A stretch of 64,000 nt of DNA from Skermania sp. ID1734 (GTDB taxonomy: Bacteria; Actinomycetota; Actinomycetes; Mycobacteriales; Mycobacteriaceae), in the NCBI RefSeq assembly GCF_007489285.1, contig NZ_VLIY01000023.1, forward strand, positions 1 to 64,000, given 5' to 3'. This document shows positions 17,112 to 25,812 of the stretch, piece after piece (position 1 is the stretch's first letter; each line of letters starts with the position of its first letter). A model generated the notes under the pieces. The model did not search any database. It was not told the DNA's origin and was given only the letters and a program-made list of their open reading frames with translations. The position numbers were made by a program, and so were the translations under genes.

Positions 17112-17315
17112 ATGACCAGTGCCACACCAGTTTTCCAGGCATCGCCGATGGACGTGATGCTGGTGCTGCTGCGCGGGCTCGCTGCTCGCGGCGAACTCGA
17201 CCCGACCGCGGCGGCAGGGGCGGTCGGTGGTGATGGGTGGGAGTCGACTGCGCCGGGTGGTGAGCCTGCGGGAGCTGCGTTTGCGCGGGAGGCTTGTTTG
17301 CCGCGGCAGCTCTGA
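17112..17315 (+). CDS. Small hypothetical protein
   Basis: A 67-residue frame starts MTSATPVFQASPMDVMLVLL and runs divergently from element C. It resembles the small divergent frame at 12145 only in position. The middle has a short hydrophobic helix and the end is Gly/Pro-rich. There is no clear ribosome site, so the call is weak. Confidence 0.3.
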   Translation: MTSATPVFQASPMDVMLVLLRGLAARGELDPTAAAGAVGGDGWESTAPGGEPAGAAFAREACLPRQL

Positions 17316-18088
17316 ATTGCATGCCGTAGCTGGCGGTGGCCGACAGCCGGACGGTCTTGTCATCACTTGGATGTCGGACTTGGGCGCGCGCCGGCAGGGC
17401 TGTGAGCGCCCCCACTCAGTTTGGTATGGATTTCAGGATGGGGCGTTGTCCGCCGCCTGGTCGCTGGTTGGCGAGTGTTCGCAGCAGCTCTGCGTCGTCG
17501 GCGAGCTTGGCGGCGATTCGGTTCGGATGGTTTCACTCGCCGCCGGCGGTAGTGGTGCGCCGCCACGCGGCGGTGTCGAGGTGGCGTGCCGTGCGGGTGA
17601 GCGGCGCGGGTGGTAGCGCAACGCGGTCGCTGTCGTCGTCGCGGTCGCGGGCGAGGAATCCGGTCGTGGACAGCAGAGCGCACGCGGTTTCGAGTTGGAC
17701 GCGGTGGCCGTGCTCGAGATGCGGGGCCAGGACCCGCCAGCGGCGCAGCACCAGTTGGCGCTGCACGTCGCTGCGCTGGGCCGAGTCCGCCGATCACGGG
17801 GCGCCGGGCGCTTTCCGGCGGCTGGGGCAGCGATTCGCCCCGGGCCCGGCGCGCCTTGGGCGCGGCGAGTTTGTCGGCATCGATCTTGGTGGGCGGCCCC
17901 AATGCGCCCGGCGCTGCGGGCCGCGGCCAGGCCGTCAATCGGCCGTTGCGCTCGCGGCGCTCAGAGCCGGGGCCGCTGTTGGCATTGCGGCGGTCGCCGG
18001 AGGTCTGTCCTCGCGCGTTGATCCTGGACAGGCGGTCAGCGGCTGCAGACGGCCGTCATGCTGTGTCGCGGCCCGCGCAGCGGTGAGT
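17316..18088. other. Stretch without a confident gene; possible decayed minus-strand coding
   Basis: Two minus-strand frames look partly coding: one around 17760-17930 (GPPTKIDADKLAAPKARRAR) and one at 17533-17766 (MQRQLVLRRWRVLAPHLEHG, then HRVQLETACALLSTTGFLAR). They are in different frames, so this may be one frameshifted gene or two overlapping small genes. I do not recognise either. A 25-bp sequence repeated at 38488 lies inside. Confidence 0.35.
17559..17583. repeat. 25-bp perfect direct repeat, copy 1
   Basis: Bases 17559-17583 are identical to 38488-38512. The sequence begins with a small palindrome (CCGCC-ACGC-GGCGG) and ends GTGTCGAGGTG. Flanking sequence is unrelated. The match is too long for chance in a window of this size and delimits a 20.9-kb segment. 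Confidence 0.7.
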
Positions 18089-18307
18089 TTACGTCCTCGC
18101 GCGGCGCCTCCTGCGCCTAATCACGTACGTCGCGCCGAGGACGAGTAGTTTCGCGGCGACCAATCCGGCGGGGAGGGCCAGCGACCAGCCCCAATGACGA
18201 ATCAGAAATGCGGCCGCGCCCACGTGGACAGTGACCATGGCGAGGACAGCGATCATGACAAGGGCGGATGTGGTGGGCAGTGCACGGATCGAGTGCCGCG
18301 CGTTCAT
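18089..18307 (-). CDS. Small membrane protein
   Basis: The 72 residues have two hydrophobic segments (ALVMIAVLAMVTVHVGAAAF and WSLALPAGLVAAKLLVLGA) and a very basic tail RRRRRRART. The ATG overlaps the TGA of the DUF2218 gene. It completes a three-gene operon with the methyltransferase and DUF2218 genes. Function is unknown. Confidence 0.65.
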   Translation of the reverse strand: MNARHSIRALPTTSALVMIAVLAMVTVHVGAAAFLIRHWGWSLALPAGLVAAKLLVLGATYVIRRRRRRART

Positions 18308-18702
18308 GGCCGTGTTTCGTTTGCGCGCGTGGGGTTTTTGGTGTCGACGGGATGCCATTCGAGGCGGAGTTCGTCGCGGCTGAAGCGGCGGATGTCGTTG
18401 TCGACGATGTCGCGAATGCGGTGCAGGGCCGCCTGATCGTCGGCTTCGATTCGGATGCGCAGGGCCGTGTCGTCGGCTTCGAGGTCGCATCGGCCCCACG
18501 GGTCGAAGGTGACGGTGCCGGTGGTGTCGGTCCGGGACGCGTCCAGCCGGATCTCGCCGCGGGTGACCGCGGTGCCACTGTGTGCGCGGAAGCGGTGGCC
18601 GCGGCTGCCGCCCATGGCGGCGGCGTGTTTGCAGAACTGGGTCAGATACCGGCGCGGCCGGTCGGTCTGGACCTGGGCTTCGAGGATCGCCACGGCGGTC
18701 AC
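18304..18702 (-). CDS. DUF2218 domain protein
   Basis: The 132-residue product contains the DUF2218 signature: QVQTDRPRRYLTQFCKHAAA, then GTVTFDPWGRCDLEA, and the tail with an acidic helix and FSRDELRLEWHPVD. The family occurs beside siderophore or redox genes in Actinobacteria, and its function is unsettled. The GTG at 18702 overlaps the methyltransferase stop. The stop overlaps the next gene (ATGA). Regulation is probably from the palindrome at 19351-19391. Confidence 0.8.
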   Translation of the reverse strand: MTAVAILEAQVQTDRPRRYLTQFCKHAAAMGGSRGHRFRAHSGTAVTRGEIRLDASRTDTTGTVTFDPWGRCDLEADDTALRIRIEADDQAALHRIRDIVDNDIRRFSRDELRLEWHPVDTKNPTRANETRP

Positions 18703-19316
18703 TTCCTGGTGAGCGCGACCAGCCACGCCGCGACGCTGCCGGGATCGCCGTTGATCTCGATGACCGACGGCTCGATGGCGTCGATCTGCCAGCCGGTGGC
18801 GAAGGCGGCGGTGATCTCGTCGCGGGAAAGCCGGTGCGGCCCCCACTGGCGGGTTTCGGCGTCGCTGAAGCCGAGCAAGAAGTAGCCTCCGCCCGGCCGG
18901 ATGACGGCGTGCAGGCTGTCGGTGTAGCGGGTGCGGTCGGTGCCGGTGAAGATGTGGAACAGCCCGCTGTCGAGCACGGTGTCGAACTGTTCGCCCAGCT
19001 CCGGAAGCGCGCACGCGTCGTGGCGGACGAACCGGGCCACGAGTCCGCGTTCGCGCGCCTTGCGCTGCGCGGTGTCGAGGGCGTCGGCGGACAGGTCGAC
19101 ACCGACGGCGTCGCAGCCGAGGCCGGCGGCCAGTAGTGCATGTTCGCCGGTCCCGCAGCCGGCGTCAAGGACTCGACCCTGGAGGTTGCCGGCGGCGGCG
19201 AGGCTGGTGAACGCAGCCTGGGGCCGGTCGATGTCCCACGGCGGTTTGGTCATGTAGAGGTCGTGCGGGCTGGTCGCGGGGTGCCGTGGATCGAGCGAGT
19301 GGGCGGGTTGGGGCAT
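18699..19316 (-). CDS. Class I SAM-dependent methyltransferase
   Basis: The chosen start (ATG at 19316 after GAGAGGAGAAACCG) gives 205 residues. The SAM motif I is VLDAGCGTGEHALL, motif II has GVDLSADALDTA, and DTVLDSGLFHIF follows as in small-molecule methyltransferases of the thiopurine or tellurite-resistance kind. The substrate cannot be told. It is the first gene of the operon opposite the TetR regulator, so the regulator's ligand is probably its substrate or a related toxin. Confidence 0.8.
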   Translation of the reverse strand: MPQPAHSLDPRHPATSPHDLYMTKPPWDIDRPQAAFTSLAAAGNLQGRVLDAGCGTGEHALLAAGLGCDAVGVDLSADALDTAQRKARERGLVARFVRHDACALPELGEQFDTVLDSGLFHIFTGTDRTRYTDSLHAVIRPGGGYFLLGFSDAETRQWGPHRLSRDEITAAFATGWQIDAIEPSVIEINGDPGSVAAWLVALTRK

Positions 19317-19350
19317 CGGTTTCTCCTCTCTACGCGCCGCGACAGAATTT

Positions 19351-19391
19351 ATCGATACATCGTGTCTATGGTCAAGAGGTAATGTATCGAT
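19351..19391. promoter_or_regulatory. Operator palindrome for the divergent TetR/methyltransferase promoters
   Basis: ATCGATACAT at 19351-19360 and ATGTATCGAT at 19382-19391 form a perfect 10-bp inverted repeat with a 21-base spacer. It lies between the start of the methyltransferase gene and the likely start of the TetR gene. This is the usual position for TetR autoregulation with control of a divergent operon. Confidence 0.75.
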
Positions 19392-19416
19392 GCTGGTCGT
19401 CGTGTATTGTCGAGTG

Positions 19417-19992
19417 GTGCCGAAGTTGTGGAACGAGACGATCGACGCACATCGCCGCGAGGTGCGCGACGCGATCCTCGACACGACCGCGGCCCTGGTG
19501 TTCGAACACGGACTGCGCGCGGTGACCATGTCGCAGGTCGCCGAACATACCGGGATCGGCCGGGCGACGCTGTACAAGTATTTCCCCGATATGGACGCGA
19601 TCCTGCACGCCTGGCACGCCCGCCAGATCGACGCACATCTGCGGTTGCTTACCGAAACCAGCGATGCCCCAGGCGATCCCGGGCAGCGACTGGCTGCGGT
19701 GCTGACCGCCTATGCGCGGATCGCCGCGACCGCGCGCAGCCACGACACCGAAATGATCAAGTTCCTGCACCCCGAGCAGCAGGTCCTCGACGCCCAGCAG
19801 CGGCTGCGGGCCATCGTCGAGCGACTAATCGCCGACGACGCGGCCGCCGGGCGGGTCCGCGCTGACATCTCGCCGGCCGAACTGGCGAACTATTGCCTCA
19901 ACGCCCTCACCGCCGCAACCGTGCTGACCACCGACGCCGAAATCGACCGACTCGTCGACCTCACGCTCGACGCCCTACGCCGTCGGGGCTGA
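19417..19992 (+). CDS. TetR-family transcriptional regulator
   Basis: The protein has about 191 residues from the GTG at 19417. An upstream in-frame start at 19390 would lie in the operator. The N-terminal HTH is clear: VTMSQVAEHTGIGRATLYKY followed by F. The C-terminal helices form the ligand pocket and are of the TetR_C type without assignable ligand. It is divergent from the methyltransferase-DUF2218-membrane protein operon and shares the palindrome at 19351-19391, so it should repress both itself and that operon. Confidence 0.85.
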   Translation: MPKLWNETIDAHRREVRDAILDTTAALVFEHGLRAVTMSQVAEHTGIGRATLYKYFPDMDAILHAWHARQIDAHLRLLTETSDAPGDPGQRLAAVLTAYARIAATARSHDTEMIKFLHPEQQVLDAQQRLRAIVERLIADDAAAGRVRADISPAELANYCLNALTAATVLTTDAEIDRLVDLTLDALRRRG

Positions 19993-20124
19993 GGGGTCTT
20001 TCTCAAGCCCCCGACAACGACCCCGTATCGACGTCGCGCTCATAGACCTCCAAGAACGCCGCTGCGGCAGTTCGTGAACGTGCGTCACCTGCTTGGTCGG
20101 TATGGCTTCTGCGATGCTAACCCG

Positions 20125-20463
20125 ATGGCCGTGCCCGAACTCGATGTCGCACGCGTGCAGCGATGGTGCCGAACGCGGGTGCCCGATCATGCCTTACATC
20201 AAGTGCGCGTCGAATGTGATGTCGCCGCAAGGCATCTGACCATTGTCGAGAGGCGAGCACCGTGGCACCAAGACTTCGGACCGGACTGGACCAGCTTCCC
20301 CATCGCCCGCCTGCGCTTCACCGCCGCCACCAAAACCTGGACGCTGTACTGGCGAGACCGCCACCTTCGCTTCCACCTCTACGACCTGCACCCTGCCTCG
20401 GCCCACGTCGAGGCCCTGCTCGACGAAATCGAGCGTGATCCGACCTGCATTTTCTGGGGGTGA
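20125..20463 (+). CDS. DUF3024 family protein
   Basis: The 112 residues match DUF3024 throughout: ARVQRWCRTRVPDHALHQVR, then RLRFTAATKTWTLYWRDRH and the end IERDPTCIFWG. The family is widespread in Actinobacteria as short stand-alone proteins of unknown function. The ATG at 20125 fits the family N-terminus (MAVPELD). Confidence 0.85.
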   Translation: MAVPELDVARVQRWCRTRVPDHALHQVRVECDVAARHLTIVERRAPWHQDFGPDWTSFPIARLRFTAATKTWTLYWRDRHLRFHLYDLHPASAHVEALLDEIERDPTCIFWG

Positions 20464-20512
20464 CCCCGATCCGGCGACAGCCACCTGCACTGGGTGCGGC
20501 GGGTTCGGTAGC

Positions 20513-20830
20513 GTGCACCTGGTGGGATCCAAGGCCGAACGTCGAGCGGCCCGCGACCTTGTCGCCGCCTACCACCAGAGATGCCTCGGTGAACTGCTCG
20601 AACACGTCGCTGCCGCGATCGACCGCTACCGCGTCGGCGAACTCGACGCCTTCGAGGTCGACCAAGAAATTCACCACTACCACCGTGCCGCCCAACGGCT
20701 CTGGAGCTTCTGCCAGCAAACCGGCGCCCACGCCGAATCCACCGCTCACCTCATCGAGGACATGGCCCGCACCGGCGACACCATCGACTGGTGGCAACGC
20801 GCTCAACCGCAGCCCCGCGACCACCCCTGA
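20513..20830 (+). CDS. Small helical hypothetical protein
   Basis: A 105-residue frame from the GTG at 20513 is almost entirely helical (RRAARDLVAAYHQRCLGELL, then DAFEVDQEIHHYHRAAQRLW). It follows the DUF3024 gene by 49 bases and probably shares its transcript. It has no signal peptide or catalytic motif. I know similar short proteins from actinobacteria but not a function. Confidence 0.6.
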   Translation: MHLVGSKAERRAARDLVAAYHQRCLGELLEHVAAAIDRYRVGELDAFEVDQEIHHYHRAAQRLWSFCQQTGAHAESTAHLIEDMARTGDTIDWWQRAQPQPRDHP

Positions 20831-20960
20831 CCACGGTCGATGTCACCGCCAGGGTGGTGTCGGTGTGCGCCCGGGCGACATAAAGAAATACCTCGGTTCG
20901 GCTCGCCACGTACGGGAAGCGATCGCCAACAACGGACCGCGACGATGCGGGGCAGCTAGC

Positions 20961-21128
20961 CTAGCGCCGGTCGCCGCGAAGAGAGCGATCCGACGAGACC
21001 GCGGATCGGCGCCTGGTCCGGTCGTAGGCGCGTGCTTCCCACCAGAACACCCCGGCAATGGTGGCGACCGCGCTGACGCCGACGACGGCGACCGAAGCGG
21101 TGACCACGGCGACCAAGTTGATGATCAT
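20961..21128 (-). CDS. Putative single-span membrane peptide
   Basis: The 55-residue frame starts with ATG at 21128 directly after GGGGGCGAG. It encodes one membrane helix (LVAVVTASVAVVGVSAVATI) followed by a basic tail. It is in frame with the integrase remnant upstream, so it may be read-through sequence. The ribosome site and hydrophobic core support a separate small gene. Confidence is low. Confidence 0.3.
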   Translation of the reverse strand: MIINLVAVVTASVAVVGVSAVATIAGVFWWEARAYDRTRRRSAVSSDRSLRGDRR

Positions 21129-21175
21129 CTCGCCCCCGTCTCCATACCTCGTTTCGTCCCTTTTAATGACCCTAG

Positions 21176-21209
21176 GCTCGTATTGCTTGCAATTGCAAGC
21201 AATACGAGC
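21176..21209. repeat. 34-bp perfect palindrome
   Basis: The left half GCTCGTATTGCTTGCAA is followed at once by its exact reverse complement. There is no spacer, so it can form a cruciform or bind a symmetric dimer. It lies at the point where the integrase-like similarity on the minus strand ends. No T-tract follows, so it is not a standard terminator. Confidence 0.85.
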
Positions 21210-21560
21210 GGTCGGTGTTCCAGCGGGTCTGACTTCAATGTCGCCGATCGTCGGCTCGGCGATCCGACGGATCGGGATGCCGTAGAGCAGTAGGATCAGC
21301 GCGGCCATGCGCGTGGGCAGGATTACGTGGTCGGCTTCGATCACCGAACGAATGAGTTCGAGCCTGTGGAGCGATGGTGCCAATGGTGTCTGTTTTGGGG
21401 TGCGGTAGCCGGTTCGGAACGGCTTGGCGATACCCGTTTTCGTGCGAGGAGTGGAGGTATTCGCAGATTCTGCGAATAACCAATTTACTACCGGTACCGT
21501 TGCATATTCGATTCGGTCATATTCGCCTGAGAGCTTGACTGCTGCGGTCGCACTTGCCAT
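21210..21560 (-). pseudogene. Tyrosine recombinase (integrase-like) remnant
   Basis: In this frame the segment LELIRSVIEADHVILPTRMA then ALILLLYGIPIRRIAEPTIGDIEV resembles the central part of actinobacterial integrase-like proteins, where LLLLYGQP..RI..L...D is typical. The catalytic R-H-R-Y residues are not present. Upstream residues are not similar. It is a fragment that stops at the 34-bp palindrome. Confidence 0.45.
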
Positions 21561-21627
21561 GGTTTGGTGAGGTGCCCCCGAGTCCGCAGTCGTCGAGCCG
21601 CGGTTCTCCTAGTACTCGGGGTTTCGC

Positions 21628-22159
21628 GTGCACAGGTTCACGGAGCCCACTCCGGTCCCTTCTAGCGTCGACATCATCTCCGTGTTCGTGGAGAACTGGG
21701 AGATCGAATGTTGCGGCACCCCGCCGGTCACTGGATTTGCCGCTACTTGGACGCTCGGATTCAGAGAGGCGGAGTCAACCTTTTAGCGGTCGCCTCCTGA
21801 ACGGCGCACGTTGGGAACCAACCACACGAGTGGTCACAGCTGGCGGCATCAACGCCTTCTGGCCCAATGCCCAGAAGATCGCACCAGAGAAGGCGCGTGG
21901 GTACTTCTGGGGAACGCTTCACGGCGGACCGGACCTGGGTGAAGTCGCGCCCACGACCGGCAGCGTCGTTGGCGTGCTGTTGCAAACCATCGAATACCGA
22001 AACGTTGCCGGGATTTGGCAACCCGTGGCAGGCACCCAGACCCTGCGTCGCGTCGAACGCAGCCCGAAGTGGTTTTCGCATGACCCGCGCACTAGCCCCT
22101 ATATAGAGACCGGTGTCGTGGTGGAACTAGCGGTGGAGCGATCGGACGCTTCTCGGTGA
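21628..22159 (+). pseudogene. DUF6578-like protein gene with frameshift
   Basis: The frame from the GTG at 21628 reads MHRFTEPTPVPSSVDIISVF, then VENWEIECCGTPPVTGFAATWTL, which looks like the start of DUF6578 proteins, and stops at 21784-21786. The adjacent frame continues to 22159 with TTRVVTAGGINAFWPN, TLRRVERSPKWFSHDPRTSP and a sensible C-terminus. A single-base shift near 21760-21785 divides them. The family has no known function. Confidence 0.45.
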
Positions 22160-23024
22160 TCGATGTACCGACTCCAAGGTTCGACAGCCTGATGCATCAT
22201 GCAGTGGTTACATTGACATAATATCTGTTATCGGTATAAAGTGATCAGAAGATGGCGAGTTGATCAACGACGTCGCTGTGGCGGAAGGTTCGACTGTGCC
22301 GTCGCGGCGGGTTTACGTGTCGGTGTCGGGTCGCTGCGGCAATATCGGTGTCAGAGGCGCCGGCTTGCACGCGTGGCGCCGAACGGAAGCATCTCTCGTG
22401 CGAACTCCCGATTATCGGTCATGGCCTTACGGTAAGCCACCACCCCGACATTTCGGGTCGTACCCGGCCTTCCTCGTAGCGTCACGGTGACAAAAAGTGG
22501 AGCACATGATTCATGGCCCGATGGCAGAACCCGTGTGGAACATCTTCCTGTGCGACGACTGCCTGCTCACCAGCGCTCCAGCACTACGGCGCGAGGCCAC
22601 GAAGATAGAGAACCCCGTCAACGCACACAAGGCCGGTATCGCGACCGGCCTCGCGGTAGAGCCAGGTGCCGCAATCACCCAGGAAACATGCTCGCATCGA
22701 TCGAGTCGTGAGTGTTCTCCGGCATGTCTTACCGTGGTCGGCCTCGTGAGTGGAGCGATCGGGCGGCTGCACCACTCGAATCCTCCGGTGGATCGTCGGC
22801 GGCGGGTTGGTCGTGATCGCGCTGGCTGCGGTGGTTGGTTTGCCGGTTCGCCCAGATGAGCAATGATCCGTCGTCCGCCGCGCCTCGGTCGGTCCTTCTC
22901 GCCAGTTTCCGGCCATCGTCAGTTGGACGTTCGTTGCCTGATGGGTAGGTCCCTTCGACACCCTAAAGGCATGGATAGCTTTGAATGAAGTTTGTCGATG
23001 GGTTCCATCCCTTATTATTTGCGT
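22160..23024. other. 865-base stretch without a supported gene
   Basis: Base composition falls around 22,180-22,260 (ATAATATCTGTTATCGGTAT), unlike the rest. A plus-strand frame at 22497-22859 (beginning MEHMIHGPMAEPVWNIFLCD) has no family match known to me. No coding bias is sustained elsewhere. The region joins unrelated gene blocks and probably reflects past insertions or deletions. The ArsR promoter must lie at its right end. Confidence 0.5.
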
Positions 23025-23435
23025 ATGAATGCAGATACCGGTGGATCGTGTCAGCGGGTTCTTGCCGACGACCAGGTCCGTCTTGTGGTCGAGGTGTTTC
23101 GGATGTTGGCGGACCCGACGCGGGTGCAGATGTTGTGGGCATTGGCGAATCGGGAGATGTCGGTCAACGAGTTGGCCGATCATGTCGGTAAACCGGCCGC
23201 GTCGGTGTCGCAGCATTTGGCGAAACTGCGGATGGCCCGGTTGGTCCGTACCCGACGTGACGGGACGACGATCTTCTACAGCCACGAAAACGATCATGTC
23301 CGCCAGCTGGTCACCGATGCCGTCTACAACGCTGAACACGCAGGTCCGGGTATTCCTGCGCATCATCGAAGCAGTCGCGACCTTGCCGAGTTGCATGACC
23401 GCGCACCAGTAGCTCGAAAGGTTGAAAACCTATGA
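23025..23435 (+). CDS. ArsR/SmtB-family metal-sensing repressor
   Basis: The protein is 136 residues from the ATG at 23025; two in-frame starts lie upstream. The winged HTH is VNELADHVGKPAASVSQHLA. The last helix carries ENDHVRQLVTDAVYNAEHAG, in which Asp, His, His and Glu/His are placed as in the alpha-5 metal sites of SmtB, NmtR and KmtR. This points to Zn, Ni or Co sensing. It overlaps the CDF exporter gene by ATGA, so it should repress its own operon with the exporter. The exact metal cannot be decided. Confidence 0.88.
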   Translation: MNADTGGSCQRVLADDQVRLVVEVFRMLADPTRVQMLWALANREMSVNELADHVGKPAASVSQHLAKLRMARLVRTRRDGTTIFYSHENDHVRQLVTDAVYNAEHAGPGIPAHHRSSRDLAELHDRAPVARKVENL

Positions 23436-24505
23436 GTCGCAATGCTACTCATCGCCAGTCCCCGATCGGGCACGGGCACGGGCACGGGCACGACCACGAC
23501 CACGACCACGACCACGGGCACAGGTCAGGCATGGTCGGGGTGATCAAGGAAATTTTTGCTCCGCACAGCCATGACGCTGCCGACAGTGTCGACGATGCTC
23601 TGGAATCGAGCGCCGTCGGCATCCGCGCGGTCAAGATCAGCCTGGTCGGACTGGGGGTCACTGCCCTCGTGCAGGTGGCGATCGTCGTCTTGTCCGGGTC
23701 GGTGGCCCTGGCCGCCGACACCATCCACAACTTCTCTGATGCGCTCACAGCGATTCCGTTGTGGATCGCTTTCGCGCTGGGCCGCCGTCCGGCAAGTCGC
23801 CGCTACACCTACGGCTACGGCCGGGCCGAAGACCTCGCCGGACTGTTCGTGTTAGCGATGATCACGATGTCGTCGATCATCGCCGGCTACGAGTCGCTGC
23901 GGAGATTGATCCACCCGGTTGCGATCGATGACCTCGGCTGGGTCGCTGCAGCCGGTTTTGTCGGGTTTATCGGCAACGAACTCGTCGCGCTCTTCCGCAT
24001 CAGGGTCGGGCGCCAGATCGGTTCGGCCGCGCTGGTCGCCGATGGCCTGCATGCCCGCACTGACGGGTTCACCTCACTGGCAGTCGTTTTCGGTGCCGGC
24101 GGTGTCGCGCTCGGCTATCCGATTGCCGACCCGATCGTCGGGCTACTGATCACCGTCGCCATCCTCATGGTGTTGCGGACCGCCGCACGGGATGTGTTTC
24201 GTCGTTTGATGGACGGTGTCGAACCGGAATTGGTCGACACGGCCGAAAACGTGCTTGCCGCTCAACCGGGCGTAGTCGGTGTGCGTAGCGTCCGGATGCG
24301 CTGGATCGGCCACCGGTTGCGCGCCGACGCCGAACTCGACATCGATCCTCAGGTCAGTCTCGGCGAGGGCCACCGCATCGCTCACGACGCCGAACACGCG
24401 CTTACCCATGCAGTGTCCAAGCTCGATTACGTTCTGGTGCATGCGTATCCGGCCCATAACGAGGCTGGTGGCGCAGCGGTCGGTGAGGGCAATCTCCACC
24501 CGTGA
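23432..24505 (+). CDS. Cation diffusion facilitator (CDF) metal exporter
   Basis: The 357-residue protein starts with a histidine-rich stretch (HGHGHGHDHDHDHDHGH, about residues 14-30) used for metal capture. Six membrane helices follow. Helices II and V carry the transport site motifs ADTIHNFSDA and ADGLHARTDGFTS, that is HxxxD in both. A cytoplasmic ferredoxin-like domain ends the protein. CDF proteins export Zn, Co, Ni or Fe by proton exchange. Coupling to the ArsR regulator by an ATGA overlap supports a zinc/cobalt/nickel resistance operon. Confidence 0.92.
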   Translation: MSRNATHRQSPIGHGHGHGHDHDHDHDHGHRSGMVGVIKEIFAPHSHDAADSVDDALESSAVGIRAVKISLVGLGVTALVQVAIVVLSGSVALAADTIHNFSDALTAIPLWIAFALGRRPASRRYTYGYGRAEDLAGLFVLAMITMSSIIAGYESLRRLIHPVAIDDLGWVAAAGFVGFIGNELVALFRIRVGRQIGSAALVADGLHARTDGFTSLAVVFGAGGVALGYPIADPIVGLLITVAILMVLRTAARDVFRRLMDGVEPELVDTAENVLAAQPGVVGVRSVRMRWIGHRLRADAELDIDPQVSLGEGHRIAHDAEHALTHAVSKLDYVLVHAYPAHNEAGGAAVGEGNLHP

Positions 24506-24885
24506 TACGCGCGCCGTCGGGCATGTCGTCTTCGATGGTTGGCGTGTCAGCCTCGTTGGAGGCCGGCGTTATTCGGTGCCGCTGTACCCCGGCCATCGAC
24601 TGTCAGCAGTTTGCTCGGCACGGGGGGCGAATGCCGCGAGCCGATGGATGGACAGATGAACTTGTCGTACACGGTGGTGGAATGTGTGATGCCATGCATG
24701 GCCATGAGCAGGCTGGCCAGCATCATCGCGAATGTAATCGCACTGCAGCTGAACCCGACGAGCAACAGTGCCGTGGCGTGTGATGCGCCGCTGTGACGCA
24801 AGGGCATACGCGCGGACCTGGGTGGTGAGATCAGGCGTGGTGCAATCCAGCGAAGCTGGGAATCGCGGTGATAGCGCTGTTCGGA
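24506..24885. other. Intergenic stretch with a doubtful minus-strand membrane frame
   Basis: A minus-strand frame at 24547-24807 would encode 86 residues with one hydrophobic, Met-rich segment (ATALLLVGFSCSAITFAMML). No ribosome site stands out and the remainder is not protein-like. I see no terminator with a T-tract for the convergent CDF and methyltransferase genes. Confidence 0.35.
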
Positions 24886-25812
24886 TCAGCCGAGGTAGGT
24901 CGATTCGAGCACGAGGTCCTTTATTAGCCTTTGATATTCGGCGTGCGATTGGTGTTCGCGGGTGTGCCAGTCGACGCCCTCTCGGCGGCGCATAAATTCT
25001 CGATACTGCGGTACGCCAGGGTATTTGATGTTGTCTGCCACCACAACCGAACCTGCGTGCAGCCATTTCTCGTCGAGGATCCGGTGCAGATCGGGCAGAT
25101 ATTCTGCCTTGTCGTGGTCGAGGAAAACGAAATCGACTGTGCCGGGTGCGAAGTCGTATTCCTCACGAAGTGTGCCGAGGGTCTTTCCCTGGTCGCCGAA
25201 CGTTCCGACGATCACGACGACGCGCTCGCCGATCCCGGCATGGTCCCAGATCCGCCGGGCGACTACGGCGTTGGCCGGATTGAACTCGATCGAGTACAGA
25301 ACAGCATCGGCGGGCATGGCCCGCGCAATCCGCAATGCGCTGTACCCGCAGTAGGTGCCCAGTTCCAGCAGGCGCCGAGGGTGCGCGGCGACGACGGCGC
25401 GATCGAGGATCTCGCCCTTCTCGTCACCGACGTTGATGAGGTACTTCTTGGCGTAACAGAACTCGTCGATCGCTCTGATCGCGTCGTCGATGTCATTTCT
25501 GCGAGCATGTGCGCACACGTAATCGGCGAGGGCTTGTTCTCGGCCGTCGCCGACCTGCCAAGTGGCACCCATGTGGCGAAGTCCGAACAGGAACCGCAGA
25601 AACGACCATCGCAAAACAATGACCGGTTTGCCGATGGACTCATTGACGGCGACGGCCGAACTGATTGCCGCGATGGCCGCCAGCACCGAACGCGGCAGCC
25701 GCAGCCCGAACAATCGTGATCGACGTGCGGCCAGCAGGATTGTCGAAGCGACCGACACAGCTGCGGCGATCGCAGCAGAATGCCGCCCTGGACCTCGCGC
25801 GACCGTGCCCAT
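24886..25812 (-). CDS. Catechol O-methyltransferase-like enzyme with N-terminal membrane segment
   Basis: The 308-residue protein has a hydrophobic start (AIAAAVSVASTILLAA) and then a methyltransferase of the animal COMT type: KYLINVGDEKGEILDRAV, LLELGTYCGYSALRIARAM, FVFLDHDKAEYLPDLHRIL and VVADNIKYPGVPQY. The Asp of FLDHDK, the Asp-Asn of ADN and the Lys in the catalytic region, which bind Mg and the catechol, are present. The ATG shares its first base with the stop of the hydroxylase gene (TAATG), so they are translated together. The substrate is probably a catechol made by the hydroxylase, for example DOPA. Confidence 0.85.
   Translation of the reverse strand: MGTVARGPGRHSAAIAAAVSVASTILLAARRSRLFGLRLPRSVLAAIAAISSAVAVNESIGKPVIVLRWSFLRFLFGLRHMGATWQVGDGREQALADYVCAHARRNDIDDAIRAIDEFCYAKKYLINVGDEKGEILDRAVVAAHPRRLLELGTYCGYSALRIARAMPADAVLYSIEFNPANAVVARRIWDHAGIGERVVVIVGTFGDQGKTLGTLREEYDFAPGTVDFVFLDHDKAEYLPDLHRILDEKWLHAGSVVVADNIKYPGVPQYREFMRRREGVDWHTREHQSHAEYQRLIKDLVLESTYLG

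Noticed and set aside
22584-23396. 270-codon minus-strand frame over the ArsR gene
   Set aside because: It is opposite to a protein with intact HTH and metal motifs and has no similarity of its own.
23458-23525. Tandem GGGCAC/GACCAC repeats, possible microsatellite or CRISPR-like array
   Set aside because: The repeats encode the His/Asp-rich N-terminus of the CDF exporter. There are no spacers.
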